The notes under the pieces were generated by a model that saw nothing but the letters and a program-made list of their open reading frames with translations, ran no database searches and was not told where the DNA came from. Source: an uncultured Gammaproteobacteria bacterium (GTDB lineage Bacteria > Pseudomonadota > Gammaproteobacteria > Rariloculales > Rariloculaceae). From it: 19,476 bases of DNA. Positions 6,684 to 14,448 of the stretch are shown here, piece after piece. The translations under genes and the position numbers were made by a program. Position 1 is the stretch's first letter; each line of letters begins with the position of its first letter. The stretch covers positions 1 through 19,476 of the forward strand of contig CAMPKU010000054.1 in the NCBI GenBank assembly GCA_946887385.1. The letters are read 5' to 3'.

Positions 6684-6689
6684 TAGAAT
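6684..6689 (+). promoter_or_regulatory. -10 box of the sulfur-assimilation operon
   Basis: TAGAAT (5 of 6) lies 51 bp before the DUF2849 ATG. No good -35 box is found at 16-18 bp, which would fit an activator-dependent promoter. Activator dependence is inferred. Confidence 0.4.
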
Positions 6690-6740
6690 ACGCCCTCTTA
6701 AAATGGGCCAACGGGCGGCGCTAGGCCGCGCGAACCTTTG

Positions 6741-7025
6741 ATGCCGCAGATGATCATTGCGAACCGATTGCGCGACGGGGTCGTCGTCTTTCTGTCCTCG
6801 GGCGAGGGCTGGGAGCCTGCGATCTCGTCCGGGGCCGTCATCGAGAGCGACGTCGACGCTGCGCGGCTCTTGGCCGTGGCCAAGCGCCACGAGACCGAGT
6901 GTCAGGTCATCGATCCGCAGCTGATCGAGGTCGAGCTCGAGCAGGGCCAGCCGCGCCCCACGGCGATCCGCGAAGCGATTCGCGCCTTCGGCCCGAGCGT
7001 GCGAACCGACCTGACCGAAGTGTGA
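6741..7025 (+). CDS. DUF2849 protein of the sulfite-reductase operon
   Basis: 94 aa from ATG 6741; ATG 6750 (residue 4) is an alternative, and neither has a strong ribosome site. The sequence ANRLRDGVVVFLSSGEGWEP, then AARLLAVAKRHE and a VIDPQLIEVELE stretch, fits DUF2849, a small family typically found directly upstream of the assimilatory nitrite/sulfite reductase gene. It has no signal peptide, no cysteine cluster and no enzyme motif. Its role is unknown. Genomic linkage suggests help in maturation or activity of the reductase in the cytoplasm. The reductase gene starts 33 bp downstream, so they are probably one operon. Confidence 0.85.
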   Translation: MPQMIIANRLRDGVVVFLSSGEGWEPAISSGAVIESDVDAARLLAVAKRHETECQVIDPQLIEVELEQGQPRPTAIREAIRAFGPSVRTDLTEV

Positions 7026-7058
7026 CCGGCGGGAACCCGAACAGCACAGGAACCACCG

Positions 7059-8726
7059 ATGTATCGCTACGATGAATTCGACGCCCGCTTCGTCAACGAG
7101 CGGGTAGCGCAGTTTCGCCGCCAGGTGAAGCGCCGCCTTACGGGCGAGCTCACCGAAGACCAGTTCCGCCCCTTGCGGCTCATGAACGGCGTGTACTTGC
7201 AGCTGCACGCTTACATGCTCCGCATCAACGTGCCGTACGGCACGCTGTCGTCGAAGCAGCTGCGTAAGTTCGCGTTCATCGCGCGCCACTACGACAAGAA
7301 CTTCGGCCATTTCACTACGCGGCAAAACATTCAGTACAACTGGATCAAGCTCGAGCAAGTGCCGGACATCTTGCAGCACCTCGCCGACGTCGAGGTCACG
7401 GGCATCCAGTCGTCGGGTAATTGCGTACGCAACATCACGGCTGATCAATACGCGGGCCGCGCGAAGGACGAGCTTGCCGATCCGCGCGTCTACTGCGAGC
7501 TGCTGCGGCAGTACTCGTTCCTGCACCCCGAGTTTTCGTACTTACCGCGCAAGTTCAAAATCGCCGTCACGGGCTCGCCGAACGACCGCGCCGCCGTGGC
7601 GGTGCACGACATCGGCCTGCGAATGCACAAGAACGCGCAGGGCGAGATAGGGTTCGAGGTGCTCGTCGGCGGCGGCCTCGGCCGCACGCCGTACATCGGG
7701 CAGACGATCCGCAAGTGGCTCGCGCCGGAGCATCTTCTCTCGTACGTCGAGTCGATCCTGCGCGTCTACAACATGCACGGCCGGCGCGACAACATCCACA
7801 AGGCGCGCATCAAGATCATCGTGAACCAGATGGGCATCGACAAGTATCGAGAGCTCGTCGACAAGGATTGGGAGTTCACGAAAGACGGCGTGCTCAAGGT
7901 GCCCGACGAGGAGCTCGCGCGCATCGACGCGTACTTCGCACCGCCGCAATACGAAAAGCTCGCCGATGAGGCCGAGCTACTGGCCAAAGCGCGTTCCGGC
8001 GACCGGGCGTTCGATCGCTGGGTGCGCGGCAACGTGATCGAGCACAAAGTGCCGGGCTACGCGATCGTCAACATCTCGTTGAAGGCGCCCGGTAAAGCGC
8101 CCGGCGACATTACGGCCGACAAGATGGACGCCGTGGCCGATCTCGCCGACCGCTACAGCATGGGCGAGATCCGCGTGAGCCACCGGCAGAACCTGGTGCT
8201 CGTCGACGTCAAGCAGACGGAGCTCTACGAGCTGTGGCACAAGCTCGCCGAGCTCGAGCTCGCGACGCCGAATCTGGGGCTGCTCTCCGACATCATCTGC
8301 TGCCCGGGCTTGGATTTCTGCGCGCTGGCGAATGCGCGCTCGATCCCGATCGCGCAGGACATCAGTCGCGCGTTCACGGACCTCGACGAGCTGCAGAAGA
8401 TCGGCCAGTTCACCATCAACATCTCGGGCTGCATGAACGCGTGCGGTCACCACCACGTGGGCCATATCGGCATCCTGGGTGTCGACAAGCGCGGCCAGGA
8501 GTTCTTCCAGCTCACGCTCGGCGGCTCGTCGGATCAGAACGCGTCGCTCGGCGACCGGCTCGGCCCCGGCTTGCCCCAGAACGAGGTGCCGGCTGCGATT
8601 CGCAAGATCGTCGACGTGTATCTCGAGATTCGCGCACTCGACGAGCGGTTTCTCGACACCTACCGCCGCGTGGGCATCGAGCCGTTCAAGGCGGCCGTGT
8701 ACGGCGAAGAGACGCGGGCGGCGTGA
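7059..8726 (+). CDS. cysI: Nitrite/sulfite reductase, hemoprotein (siroheme, 4Fe-4S)
   Basis: 555 aa, ATG at 7059 preceded by AGGA. It catalyses six-electron reduction of sulfite to sulfide (or nitrite to ammonia) in the cytoplasm. The two-fold ferredoxin-like plus siroheme domain layout is visible: siroheme-contacting FTTRQNIQ (about 85-92), SGNCVRN (119-125), PRKFKIAVTG (163-172), and the second half VSHRQNLVLVDV (373-384). The cluster ligands are complete: C415-x5-C421 in CCPGLDFC and C458-x3-C462 in SGCMNACGHH. The CysJ flavoprotein gene is absent, so electrons probably come from ferredoxin or another donor. The operon context (DUF2849, DUF934, nearby hemD) favours sulfite over nitrite; the symbol is by analogy. 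The stop overlaps the next start by 1 bp. Confidence 0.93.
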   Translation: MYRYDEFDARFVNERVAQFRRQVKRRLTGELTEDQFRPLRLMNGVYLQLHAYMLRINVPYGTLSSKQLRKFAFIARHYDKNFGHFTTRQNIQYNWIKLEQVPDILQHLADVEVTGIQSSGNCVRNITADQYAGRAKDELADPRVYCELLRQYSFLHPEFSYLPRKFKIAVTGSPNDRAAVAVHDIGLRMHKNAQGEIGFEVLVGGGLGRTPYIGQTIRKWLAPEHLLSYVESILRVYNMHGRRDNIHKARIKIIVNQMGIDKYRELVDKDWEFTKDGVLKVPDEELARIDAYFAPPQYEKLADEAELLAKARSGDRAFDRWVRGNVIEHKVPGYAIVNISLKAPGKAPGDITADKMDAVADLADRYSMGEIRVSHRQNLVLVDVKQTELYELWHKLAELELATPNLGLLSDIICCPGLDFCALANARSIPIAQDISRAFTDLDELQKIGQFTINISGCMNACGHHHVGHIGILGVDKRGQEFFQLTLGGSSDQNASLGDRLGPGLPQNEVPAAIRKIVDVYLEIRALDERFLDTYRRVGIEPFKAAVYGEETRAA

Positions 8727-9220
8727 TGGCGCTCGTGAAGAACGGTGAGCTCGTGGCGAGCTCGTTCGCCGACGCGAGCGCGGCGGCCGCGATCCCGCCC
8801 ACGGGCGCGGTTATCGTGAGCTTCGAGCAGTGGAACGCCCACCGCGACGAGCTCTTGCAGCGTGGCACGCCGCTGGGCATTCGCTTGCACAGCGATCAAG
8901 CGCCCGATCTGATCGCCGACGACTTACGGCATTTCGCGCTCGTGGCGCTCGAGTTCCCGAAGTTTCGCGACGGCCGCGCGTACTCCTACGCGCGGCTGCT
9001 GCGCGAGCGTTATGGCTTCGAGGGCGAGCTGCGTGCCGTTGGCGACGTGCTGCTCGAGCAGCTGTTCTTCATGCTGCGCACGGGGTTCGACGCGTTCGAG
9101 ATCGAGAGCCCTAATCCGCTCGAGGATTACCGTACGGCGCTCGCCGATTTCTCCGTGTGGTATCAGCCCGCCGCGGACGGCCGGCCCACCGCGATGCAGC
9201 TGCGGCACCAGAAGCGTTAA
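8726..9220 (+). CDS. DUF934 protein of the sulfite-reductase operon
   Basis: 164 aa. The ATG shares its A with the TGA of the reductase gene, indicating translational coupling. The core ALVALEFPKFRDGRAYSYARLLRERYGFEGELRAVG and the following QLFFMLRTGFDAFEI are typical of DUF934, a family encoded with cysI and cysH in many Proteobacteria. The protein is cytoplasmic and lacks cysteines or a known cofactor motif. Its biochemical role is not established; linkage suggests an accessory or electron-transfer partner of the reductase. cysH, often next in such operons, is missing here. Instead the gene meets hemD tail to tail, and the bases TTAA (9217-9220) serve as stop codons for both. Confidence 0.88.
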   Translation: MALVKNGELVASSFADASAAAAIPPTGAVIVSFEQWNAHRDELLQRGTPLGIRLHSDQAPDLIADDLRHFALVALEFPKFRDGRAYSYARLLRERYGFEGELRAVGDVLLEQLFFMLRTGFDAFEIESPNPLEDYRTALADFSVWYQPAADGRPTAMQLRHQKR

Positions 9221-10059
9221 GCGCTCCGGCCGAGCAGCTCGCACAAGCTCGTGACGAGCGGTTTCATCGAGTAGCTATCCTTAGGGCTCGTATCGACGCG
9301 GATGCCGTTTGCCGCGAGCTCAGCAGCCAGCACCGGGCCGATGGCGGCCACCTTCGTACGCTCGAGCGCCGCTCGCAGCGTCGCCTCGAGACCGCGTTTC
9401 TGCGCTAGCTCCAGCAAGCGCTGCATCTGCGCCTTGCTCGTGAACGCGATAGCGTGCACGCGTCCCGCGGCAAGCTCCGCGATCAAGCCCGCGACCCGCT
9501 CGTCGCCGGCGGCCGAGGCGTAGACGTACGGCGCCACCGTGTCCACGGCGACGCCGCGTTGCTCGAAGTGCTCGGCCAGGTGCCGGTCCTGATCCGCGCT
9601 GTAGAGTTGCACGGCCACGCGCCGCAGCGGCGTGGGGATGGCTGCGGCGGCCGCGATCAATCCCGCCGTCGTCGGCTCCGCGGCCGTGTGCTCCGGCGTG
9701 AGCCCGATCGCGCGCAAGGCGCGTTTCGGCTTTGGCCCGCGCGTGAGCTTGGGCGTACGGGCGAACGCCGCCACGAGCGGCTCGTGAAGATTTGCCCTGT
9801 GCGCGAATTGAAGCAGCCGCTCGATGCCTTCTCCCGTGTAGAACACGACCAGGTCGGCAGGCGTTGTCACGAGCCGCTCGATCCAGGCGACGACTGCGGC
9901 TTCATCGGGCGAATCTTCAATGCCGACCAGCGGACAGCGAAGCACGCTCGCCCCGCGACGCTCGAGCAGGCCGGCCAGCACGTCGAGCTGGCGTGTTTCG
10001 GGTACGGCTACCACCTTGCCGGAGAGCACGCGGTCTGCTTCCTCGGACGGCGTGCTCAT
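9217..10059 (-). CDS. hemD: Uroporphyrinogen-III synthase
   Basis: 280 aa from ATG 10059, with GAGG close upstream. The frame stays open 219 bp farther, but that part lies in mltD. HemD closes and inverts ring D of hydroxymethylbilane to give uroporphyrinogen III, the precursor of heme and siroheme. Family features are an N-terminal half with ADLVVFYTGEGIERLL, a middle crossover (VAVQLYSADQDRHLAEHFEQRGVAV), the conserved AFTSKAQMQRLL, and the C-terminal VAAIGPVLAAELAANGIRV followed by DSYSMKPLV. Length is normal. Siroheme is the cofactor of the convergent reductase, so the placement is functionally sensible. It follows mltD by 41 bp and may be co-transcribed with it. HemD sequences are weakly conserved, but the C-terminal motifs are convincing. 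Confidence 0.85.
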   Translation of the reverse strand: MSTPSEEADRVLSGKVVAVPETRQLDVLAGLLERRGASVLRCPLVGIEDSPDEAAVVAWIERLVTTPADLVVFYTGEGIERLLQFAHRANLHEPLVAAFARTPKLTRGPKPKRALRAIGLTPEHTAAEPTTAGLIAAAAAIPTPLRRVAVQLYSADQDRHLAEHFEQRGVAVDTVAPYVYASAAGDERVAGLIAELAAGRVHAIAFTSKAQMQRLLELAQKRGLEATLRAALERTKVAAIGPVLAAELAANGIRVDTSPKDSYSMKPLVTSLCELLGRSA

Positions 10060-10100
10060 GGCCTCGGTGCGGCTTCGGCGATGACCCGCTGCCCGCGCCG

Positions 10101-12362
10101 TCAGGGGCTCAAATCGGCAACCACCTGCGGAGTGGCAACGGTGCTCTGAGCGGCGATGGCCTTCAAGCGCGGAAATTTCACGACGGCGCCCGGCTGAATG
10201 CGATCGAAGTTCAGGTCGGGATTGTACTGACGCAGCAGCCAGACCGGCACGTTGTAGGTGCGCGCCGCCAGCACCCACAGCGACTCGCCCGGCTTGACCA
10301 CGTGACTGTCGATGTCCTCGATCTGGTAAGCGGCGAAGAAGTCGCTCTGGAGCTGCTGATGGTAGGCGCGACGCCGTTGCTCGAAGGTAGGCCCGTCGAT
10401 GCGGCTCAAGTCGAGCTCCAAGCTTTGGCCGAGGACCACGGCTTCTCGGAACGAAAGCGAATTGAGGTCGCGCAGCCGCTGGGTGGGAATCTCGAGCCAG
10501 TCGGCGTAGTGGCCGAGCGTCTCGAGCGCCTGCACGGTGATCTCGTTGCTCACGCTGACGGTGTAGTCGCTGGGATCGGCGGCCAGCACGTCCTGCTCCG
10601 TGGCGAGCGCGTTGACGTCGGCGACGGCGTCGTCGAGATCGTCGAGCGGGACAGGCTCGCCGTTGGCCAGCAGGGCGGGTGCCAAGGCCGCAGTGAGATC
10701 GGTGGCCGAGGCCGGCTCGGCCGCAACGGCGGCCGGCGACTCCGCGGCCGGCGCGATCGGCGCCTCGACCTGAGGCACCGCTGCAGCCGCCGCGACGGCG
10801 ACGACGGCCCCCGGCGCCGTGGGAACGATGAGCTGCTGACCCACCTGAATGAGATTGCGGTTGCGAATGCCGTTGGCCGCGATGAGCGCTTGCGCATCCA
10901 CCCCGAGGTTGCCGGCGATTCGCTCGATGCTATCGCCGCGGCGCACGACGTACACGCCTTCGGCGCTCGTCGAGGCCAGCACGGGCGTCGGCGCCGGCGC
11001 GGCGGTGGCCGTTGCGCGCACGAGCGTCGCGTCCGGCGGGGCATCCGCCCCGTCGAACGGCAAGAGGACGGTCTGACCGATGCGAATCACGCTGCGGTTC
11101 GTCATGCCGTTGACGCGCATCAAGGCCGCCAGGCTGACTCGGTACTCGGCCGCGATCTGCGACAGCGTGTCGCCGCGGCGTACGCGGTGCTCGCGGTCGG
11201 GGCGTTGGGCGGCGAACAGCTTGTCCGCGTCGACGGTGCCGAGCAACGCTTCGGCCAACGCTGCAGTGGCGCGAGGCACGCGCAGCTCGAAGCCTCGCGG
11301 CACGTACTTGTCGCCGGACCATACGATATCCGTGAGCGCGGGATTCAAGTCGCGCAACGTGCCTTCGCGCACGTTCAGCGCGTCGGCCAGCGTGTCCACG
11401 GTCATGAACGCCGGCACCGGGATCGTGGCCGTATCCGAGGGAGGGTTGATCTTCAGGCTCGGGAAGTAGCGGTCGGGATTGGAATCGATCTCAAGTGCCG
11501 CCAGAAACGCCGTGTAGAAATTGCGCGATGCGAAGCCGAATGACCGGCTCTGGTACTTTGCGACGATCGTTGCGATGTCGGCCGTCTTCTGCTGCTCCAC
11601 GGCTCGGCGCATGCCGGCAAGGCCGTGGTTGTAGGCCGTCAGCGCCAGCGGCCAGGATTGGATCACGCTGAAGTTGTCGGCAAGCAGCCGGGCCGCGGCA
11701 TCCGTGGACAAGAAAGGATCGCGACGCTCGTCGACGATGTGGTCGATACGCATGTAGCGCACGCCGGTCGAGCGCATGAATTGCCACATGCCGGCAGCGC
11801 CCACCTTCGAGTATCCCGTGGGATCGAACGACGACTCGACGTGCGGCAGCGCAGCGAGCTCGGCCGGCAGACCGCGTTTCGCGAGCACCTCGTTGATATA
11901 GGGCTTCCAGGTACCCGAACGGATCAAGCCGGCCCGAAACCGATCCGACTGGCCGAGCTGGAAGCGCAAGCGGCTCGCGGCCGCGCGCAGCTCCGCATTG
12001 CTCGTGCCGTCGGGGAAGAGCTTCAGGACGCGCTCCTCTTCGCTGCTCAGCCCCTGTCGAGCGCCGCCCGCGAGCTTGGTAAGGACGTCGCGCGTGTTCT
12101 CGGTGGCGCGTTCGATGCGCCGGCGCCGCTCGCGCGAGCCGATGTCGTTGGGCACCCGCACCGTCTGATAGACGATGTCCATGCGCAAAGAGTCGTGGAT
12201 GAATCCTTCGCTCGTGCTGATCTCGGTGTAGACGCGCGTCCAGAACTGCACCGCCGGCTCGAGCTCGACGGGCCGTGGAAACAACTCCGGCTGGGCATGC
12301 ACGGGAAGGGCGAGGAAGGCGAGGGCGTAGGCTACCGCGAAGCAGCGATGTGGGATGCGCAT
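10101..12362 (-). CDS. mltD: Membrane-bound lytic murein transglycosylase D with LysM repeats
   Basis: 753 aa, ATG at 12362 with AGGA upstream. A signal peptide (CFAVAYALAFLALPVHAQ, cleaved near 23) exports it; no lipobox is visible, unlike E. coli MltD. The SLT domain (about 155-260) has catalytic Glu176 in PHVESSFDP, then SKVGAAGMWQFM and ALTAYNHG. It cleaves glycan strands of peptidoglycan to 1,6-anhydro products. Clear LysM domains lie at about 392-435, 470-514 and 687-732. A degenerate one at about 600-651 lacks the usual GD(T/S)L start. An Ala/Pro-rich linker (about 515-595) separates LysM2 from the degenerate copy. It is longer than E. coli MltD (about 450 aa) because of these extra repeats. 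hemD follows downstream. Confidence 0.93.
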   Translation of the reverse strand: MRIPHRCFAVAYALAFLALPVHAQPELFPRPVELEPAVQFWTRVYTEISTSEGFIHDSLRMDIVYQTVRVPNDIGSRERRRRIERATENTRDVLTKLAGGARQGLSSEEERVLKLFPDGTSNAELRAAASRLRFQLGQSDRFRAGLIRSGTWKPYINEVLAKRGLPAELAALPHVESSFDPTGYSKVGAAGMWQFMRSTGVRYMRIDHIVDERRDPFLSTDAAARLLADNFSVIQSWPLALTAYNHGLAGMRRAVEQQKTADIATIVAKYQSRSFGFASRNFYTAFLAALEIDSNPDRYFPSLKINPPSDTATIPVPAFMTVDTLADALNVREGTLRDLNPALTDIVWSGDKYVPRGFELRVPRATAALAEALLGTVDADKLFAAQRPDREHRVRRGDTLSQIAAEYRVSLAALMRVNGMTNRSVIRIGQTVLLPFDGADAPPDATLVRATATAAPAPTPVLASTSAEGVYVVRRGDSIERIAGNLGVDAQALIAANGIRNRNLIQVGQQLIVPTAPGAVVAVAAAAAVPQVEAPIAPAAESPAAVAAEPASATDLTAALAPALLANGEPVPLDDLDDAVADVNALATEQDVLAADPSDYTVSVSNEITVQALETLGHYADWLEIPTQRLRDLNSLSFREAVVLGQSLELDLSRIDGPTFEQRRRAYHQQLQSDFFAAYQIEDIDSHVVKPGESLWVLAARTYNVPVWLLRQYNPDLNFDRIQPGAVVKFPRLKAIAAQSTVATPQVVADLSP

Positions 12363-12432
12363 GTAGTGATTCCGTTCCTACGAGCTCTGATCGAACGTTG
12401 GATTATGTCCATCGAGCCCGCTGGCCGTCTTC

Positions 12433-12447
12433 GACGTGGTTCACGTC
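12433..12447. promoter_or_regulatory. 15-bp inverted repeat in the mltD upstream region
   Basis: GACGTG-GTT-CACGTC is a perfect dyad 71 bp upstream of the mltD start and about 200 bp upstream of the divergent gene. It could be an operator. A CATAAT -10-like sequence on the minus strand lies between it and mltD but lacks a good -35 box. Confidence 0.3.
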
Positions 12448-12643
12448 AGAACAAAGCAAGTGGGCGGCCCCGTCGTCCCGATTTTTTCTTGTTGGTTTCT
12501 ATCGGCTTACGATCGGAACTTACCGCAGCTCACTGGTCCCGTCAAAGCCTTTCATCGGCAGCCGGAATTCGGGCCGAGCTCCGCTGCTCCAGTGGTATTC
12601 TCGACGCCCCAAAGCGCGTGCGATTGTGAGGCACCGGCGACCC

Positions 12644-13309
12644 ATGCGCAGAGCGATCAAGGTTTCCCTGTGGACCGCCGTGCTGCTGGCGGCGCTGTCC
12701 GTGGTGTTGCTCACGGCCACCGTCTACACCTATGACCGCCTCACGGCCGAGACCCTGATTGCCGAGCTGCGGTTCGATGCGACGGGGGAGCGGCAATACG
12801 TAGCGCACCTGCGCACCGGCGATCGCTGCGACGAGCGCATGTTCCCCGTGTTCGGGGATCAATGGCGCGTCGATGCCGAGTTTCTGAAATGGAAGTATTG
12901 GGCCATGCTGCTCGGGCTCGATTCGCAGTACCGGCTCGACCGCCTCGAGGGGCGCTACCGCTCCGCGGCCGAGCAGAACTCGCAGCGCAACGTGGCGCAC
13001 GATTTGAGCGAACGCACGGCGGTTGACCTCGTGGCGCTGGCCGAGGGGCTTGGCGCTTTGAATTTTCTGCTCGACGCCACCTACGGCAGCTCCACGTACC
13101 AAGACATCGACGTCGACAATGTCTATTACGTCTACCGCACCACGACCGGAATCATTACTCGGCACGAGCCGCGACCCGTGCCGCCTCGCGACGGCGAGCC
13201 GCTGTCGATCTCCATCAACGGTGCCTGCGGCGAGCCCTCGCTCTGGCGCCGCTTCACAACCTGGACCGACGACGGCGTCGCGGCCGCGCTCGATCTGGTG
13301 AGCCCATAG
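12644..13309 (+). CDS. Membrane-anchored protein of unknown function
   Basis: 221 aa from ATG 12644. One N-terminal TM segment (about 7-27) is followed by a soluble, probably periplasmic domain. The domain has a beta-rich start (IAELRFDATGERQYVAHLRTGDRC), a conserved-looking stretch QWRVDAEFLKWKYWAMLLGLDSQYRLDRLEGRYR (about 73-106), and later YGSSTYQDIDVDNVYYVYRTTTGIITR. From memory, similar proteins in gammaproteobacteria carry the label 'cation/multidrug efflux pump', but a single TM anchor makes a pump role implausible. No enzymatic motif is visible. It starts a tight three-gene run: the next gene begins 9 bp after its stop. Confidence 0.8.
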   Translation: MRRAIKVSLWTAVLLAALSVVLLTATVYTYDRLTAETLIAELRFDATGERQYVAHLRTGDRCDERMFPVFGDQWRVDAEFLKWKYWAMLLGLDSQYRLDRLEGRYRSAAEQNSQRNVAHDLSERTAVDLVALAEGLGALNFLLDATYGSSTYQDIDVDNVYYVYRTTTGIITRHEPRPVPPRDGEPLSISINGACGEPSLWRRFTTWTDDGVAAALDLVSP

Positions 13310-13318
13310 GAGGGACGC

Positions 13319-13897
13319 ATGAAACATCTTGGTCGCCCACTCGGGGCCGTGGCCGTCGCCGCCGTGCTCGGCTTTGCGCTGGGGCGCAGCGGCGGCGGCG
13401 AAGCGCTTGCGCAGGGCGGAGAATTGACGGCGCTCGACTATCAGGAGATCACGCAGCTCATCAACCGCTACGCGTACGGCATCGACACCTGCGCCAATAA
13501 TGGCTACGACTACGCCAATGTGTTCACGGCCGACGGCGTGTTCATAGACCGCAACTCCGACGCCGGCTTCGCGGCCGGCGGACGCGTGCTCGCGCAGGGC
13601 CGCGACGCGCTGGCCGCTCTCGTGGGCGGCGGCACGCGCGGTTGCGCGACGAAGCTGGTGTGGACCGATTGGAGCCACTTGATGCTAAACCACGAGATCA
13701 CGGCCACGCCCGAGGGCGCTACGGGGCGCGTTTACCTCGTGCAGCTCGGCATGGACGGCCCCGGCAGTGTGGCGCGGCATGGCGGTTACGAGGACGTGTA
13801 CGTGCGCACGGCCGAAGGCTGGCGCATCCGGTCGCGCACGCACGTGCGCAACAAAGCCTGGCACAGCGAGAAGCTCCAAACGCCGGATCTCAACTAG
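13319..13897 (+). CDS. Exported SnoaL/NTF2-like protein
   Basis: 192 aa, with a strong AGGAGG 5 nt before the ATG. An N-terminal hydrophobic segment (about 9-22) and a possible cleavage site near ALAQ-G (about 32) suggest export or membrane anchoring. The rest fits a SnoaL-like cone fold: an opening helix with ITQLINRYAYGIDT, then ANVFTADGVFID, HLMLNHEIT and the closing HGGYEDVYVRTAEGWRIRSRTH. Family members include dehydratases, isomerases and non-enzymatic binders; an export signal is unusual among the enzymes. Two cysteines (58 and 109) might form a disulfide. Substrate unknown. It is the middle gene of the three-gene run. Confidence 0.85.
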   Translation: MKHLGRPLGAVAVAAVLGFALGRSGGGEALAQGGELTALDYQEITQLINRYAYGIDTCANNGYDYANVFTADGVFIDRNSDAGFAAGGRVLAQGRDALAALVGGGTRGCATKLVWTDWSHLMLNHEITATPEGATGRVYLVQLGMDGPGSVARHGGYEDVYVRTAEGWRIRSRTHVRNKAWHSEKLQTPDLN

Positions 13898-13911
13898 CAG
13901 CGAGTAGCCGC

Positions 13912-14400
13912 TTGGAACCCGTCACGATCGTGCTGTGGCTTGCCGCCGGTGTGCTGATCGTGATGGGCGCGCTCGGTCTAGTGCTGCCCGTGATGCCGGG
14001 CGCACCGTTGATCTTCCTCGGCGCATTGCTCGCCGCGTGGGCCGAGGACTTCGAGTATCTCGGGCTCTGGTCTTTGATCGTGCTCGGTTGTCTCGCGGTG
14101 CTGGCCATCGCCGTGGATTTCATCTCGAGCGCGTTCGGCGCGAAGCGGTTCGGCGCCTCGGGGCGCGCCGTGGCCGGCGCCACGATCGGGGCGCTCATCG
14201 GGGTGTTCTTCGGCGTGGTCGGCGTAATCGTGGGCCCGTTCGTGGGCGCCGTGGTCGGTGAGCTGTCCGTGCGGCGCAATCTCGCTGCCGCGAGCCGTGC
14301 CGGGGTGGGCGCCGCGCTCGGGCTCGCGCTCGGAACCGCCGCGAAGCTCGCCATCGCGTTTGCCATGGTAGGGCTGATCATCGTGATGCGGCTGCTGTAG
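13912..14400 (+). CDS. DUF456 membrane protein
   Basis: 162 aa from a TTG start at 13912. The upstream frame overlaps the SnoaL gene, and the first ATG lies inside the first membrane helix, so TTG best matches the family's usual length. The protein is mostly membrane: helices at about 5-25, 30-44, 51-72, 85-118 (Gly-rich, GALIGVFFGVVGVIVGPFVGA, probably two passes or a re-entrant hairpin) and 130-160. The LGLVLPVMPGAPLIFLGALLAAWA segment is the hallmark of DUF456. The function of the family is unknown. The Gly-zipper pattern suggests tight helix packing in the inner membrane. It lies 14 bp after the SnoaL gene, so the same transcript is likely. Confidence 0.85.
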   Translation: MEPVTIVLWLAAGVLIVMGALGLVLPVMPGAPLIFLGALLAAWAEDFEYLGLWSLIVLGCLAVLAIAVDFISSAFGAKRFGASGRAVAGATIGALIGVFFGVVGVIVGPFVGAVVGELSVRRNLAAASRAGVGAALGLALGTAAKLAIAFAMVGLIIVMRLL

Positions 14401-14415
14401 GGCCCAACTCTCGGG

Positions 14416-14444
14416 CTTGAATCCCCGCCCCCCGGGCCCCACTC
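14416..14444 (+). promoter_or_regulatory. Sigma32-like heat-shock promoter
   Basis: CTTGAAT (14416-14422), a 14-bp spacer and CCCCACTC (14437-14444) match the E. coli sigma32 consensus (CTTGAA, N13-16, CCCCATNT) well. It lies 54 bp before the first Hsp20 ATG, as expected for a heat-shock operon. The predicted start is near 14450. Confidence 0.6.
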
Positions 14445-14448
14445 AAGG

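Larger units (their letters stand above)
6339..6740. other. 402-bp gene-free divergent control region
   Basis: This is the longest stretch without a gene. It separates the esterase (minus) from the sulfur operon (plus). From left to right it holds the esterase -10 box, a 15-bp perfect dyad (6438-6452), an AT-rich section with a tandem 11-mer (6543-6564), a DnaA-box cluster (6616-6650) and a -10 box for the sulfur operon (6684-6689). No riboswitch or RNA gene was recognised in it. Confidence 0.75.

Noticed and set aside
6609..7526. Minus-strand open frame of 305 codons over DUF2849 and the start of cysI
   Set aside because: It is a shadow of two well-supported plus-strand genes and shows no recognisable domain.
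6741..9220. A SAM or other riboswitch before the sulfur operon
   Set aside because: The 5' leader after the -10 box is only about 45 nt and contains no recognisable aptamer core.
9792..11543. Plus-strand open frame of 583 codons opposite hemD and mltD
   Set aside because: The opposite strand carries clear LysM, SLT and HEM4 motifs; this frame is an Arg/Gly-rich shadow.
12542..13678. Minus-strand open frame of 378 codons over the membrane-anchored and SnoaL genes
   Set aside because: Antisense shadow. The plus-strand genes have a good ribosome site (AGGAGG), a TM anchor or signal, and family motifs.
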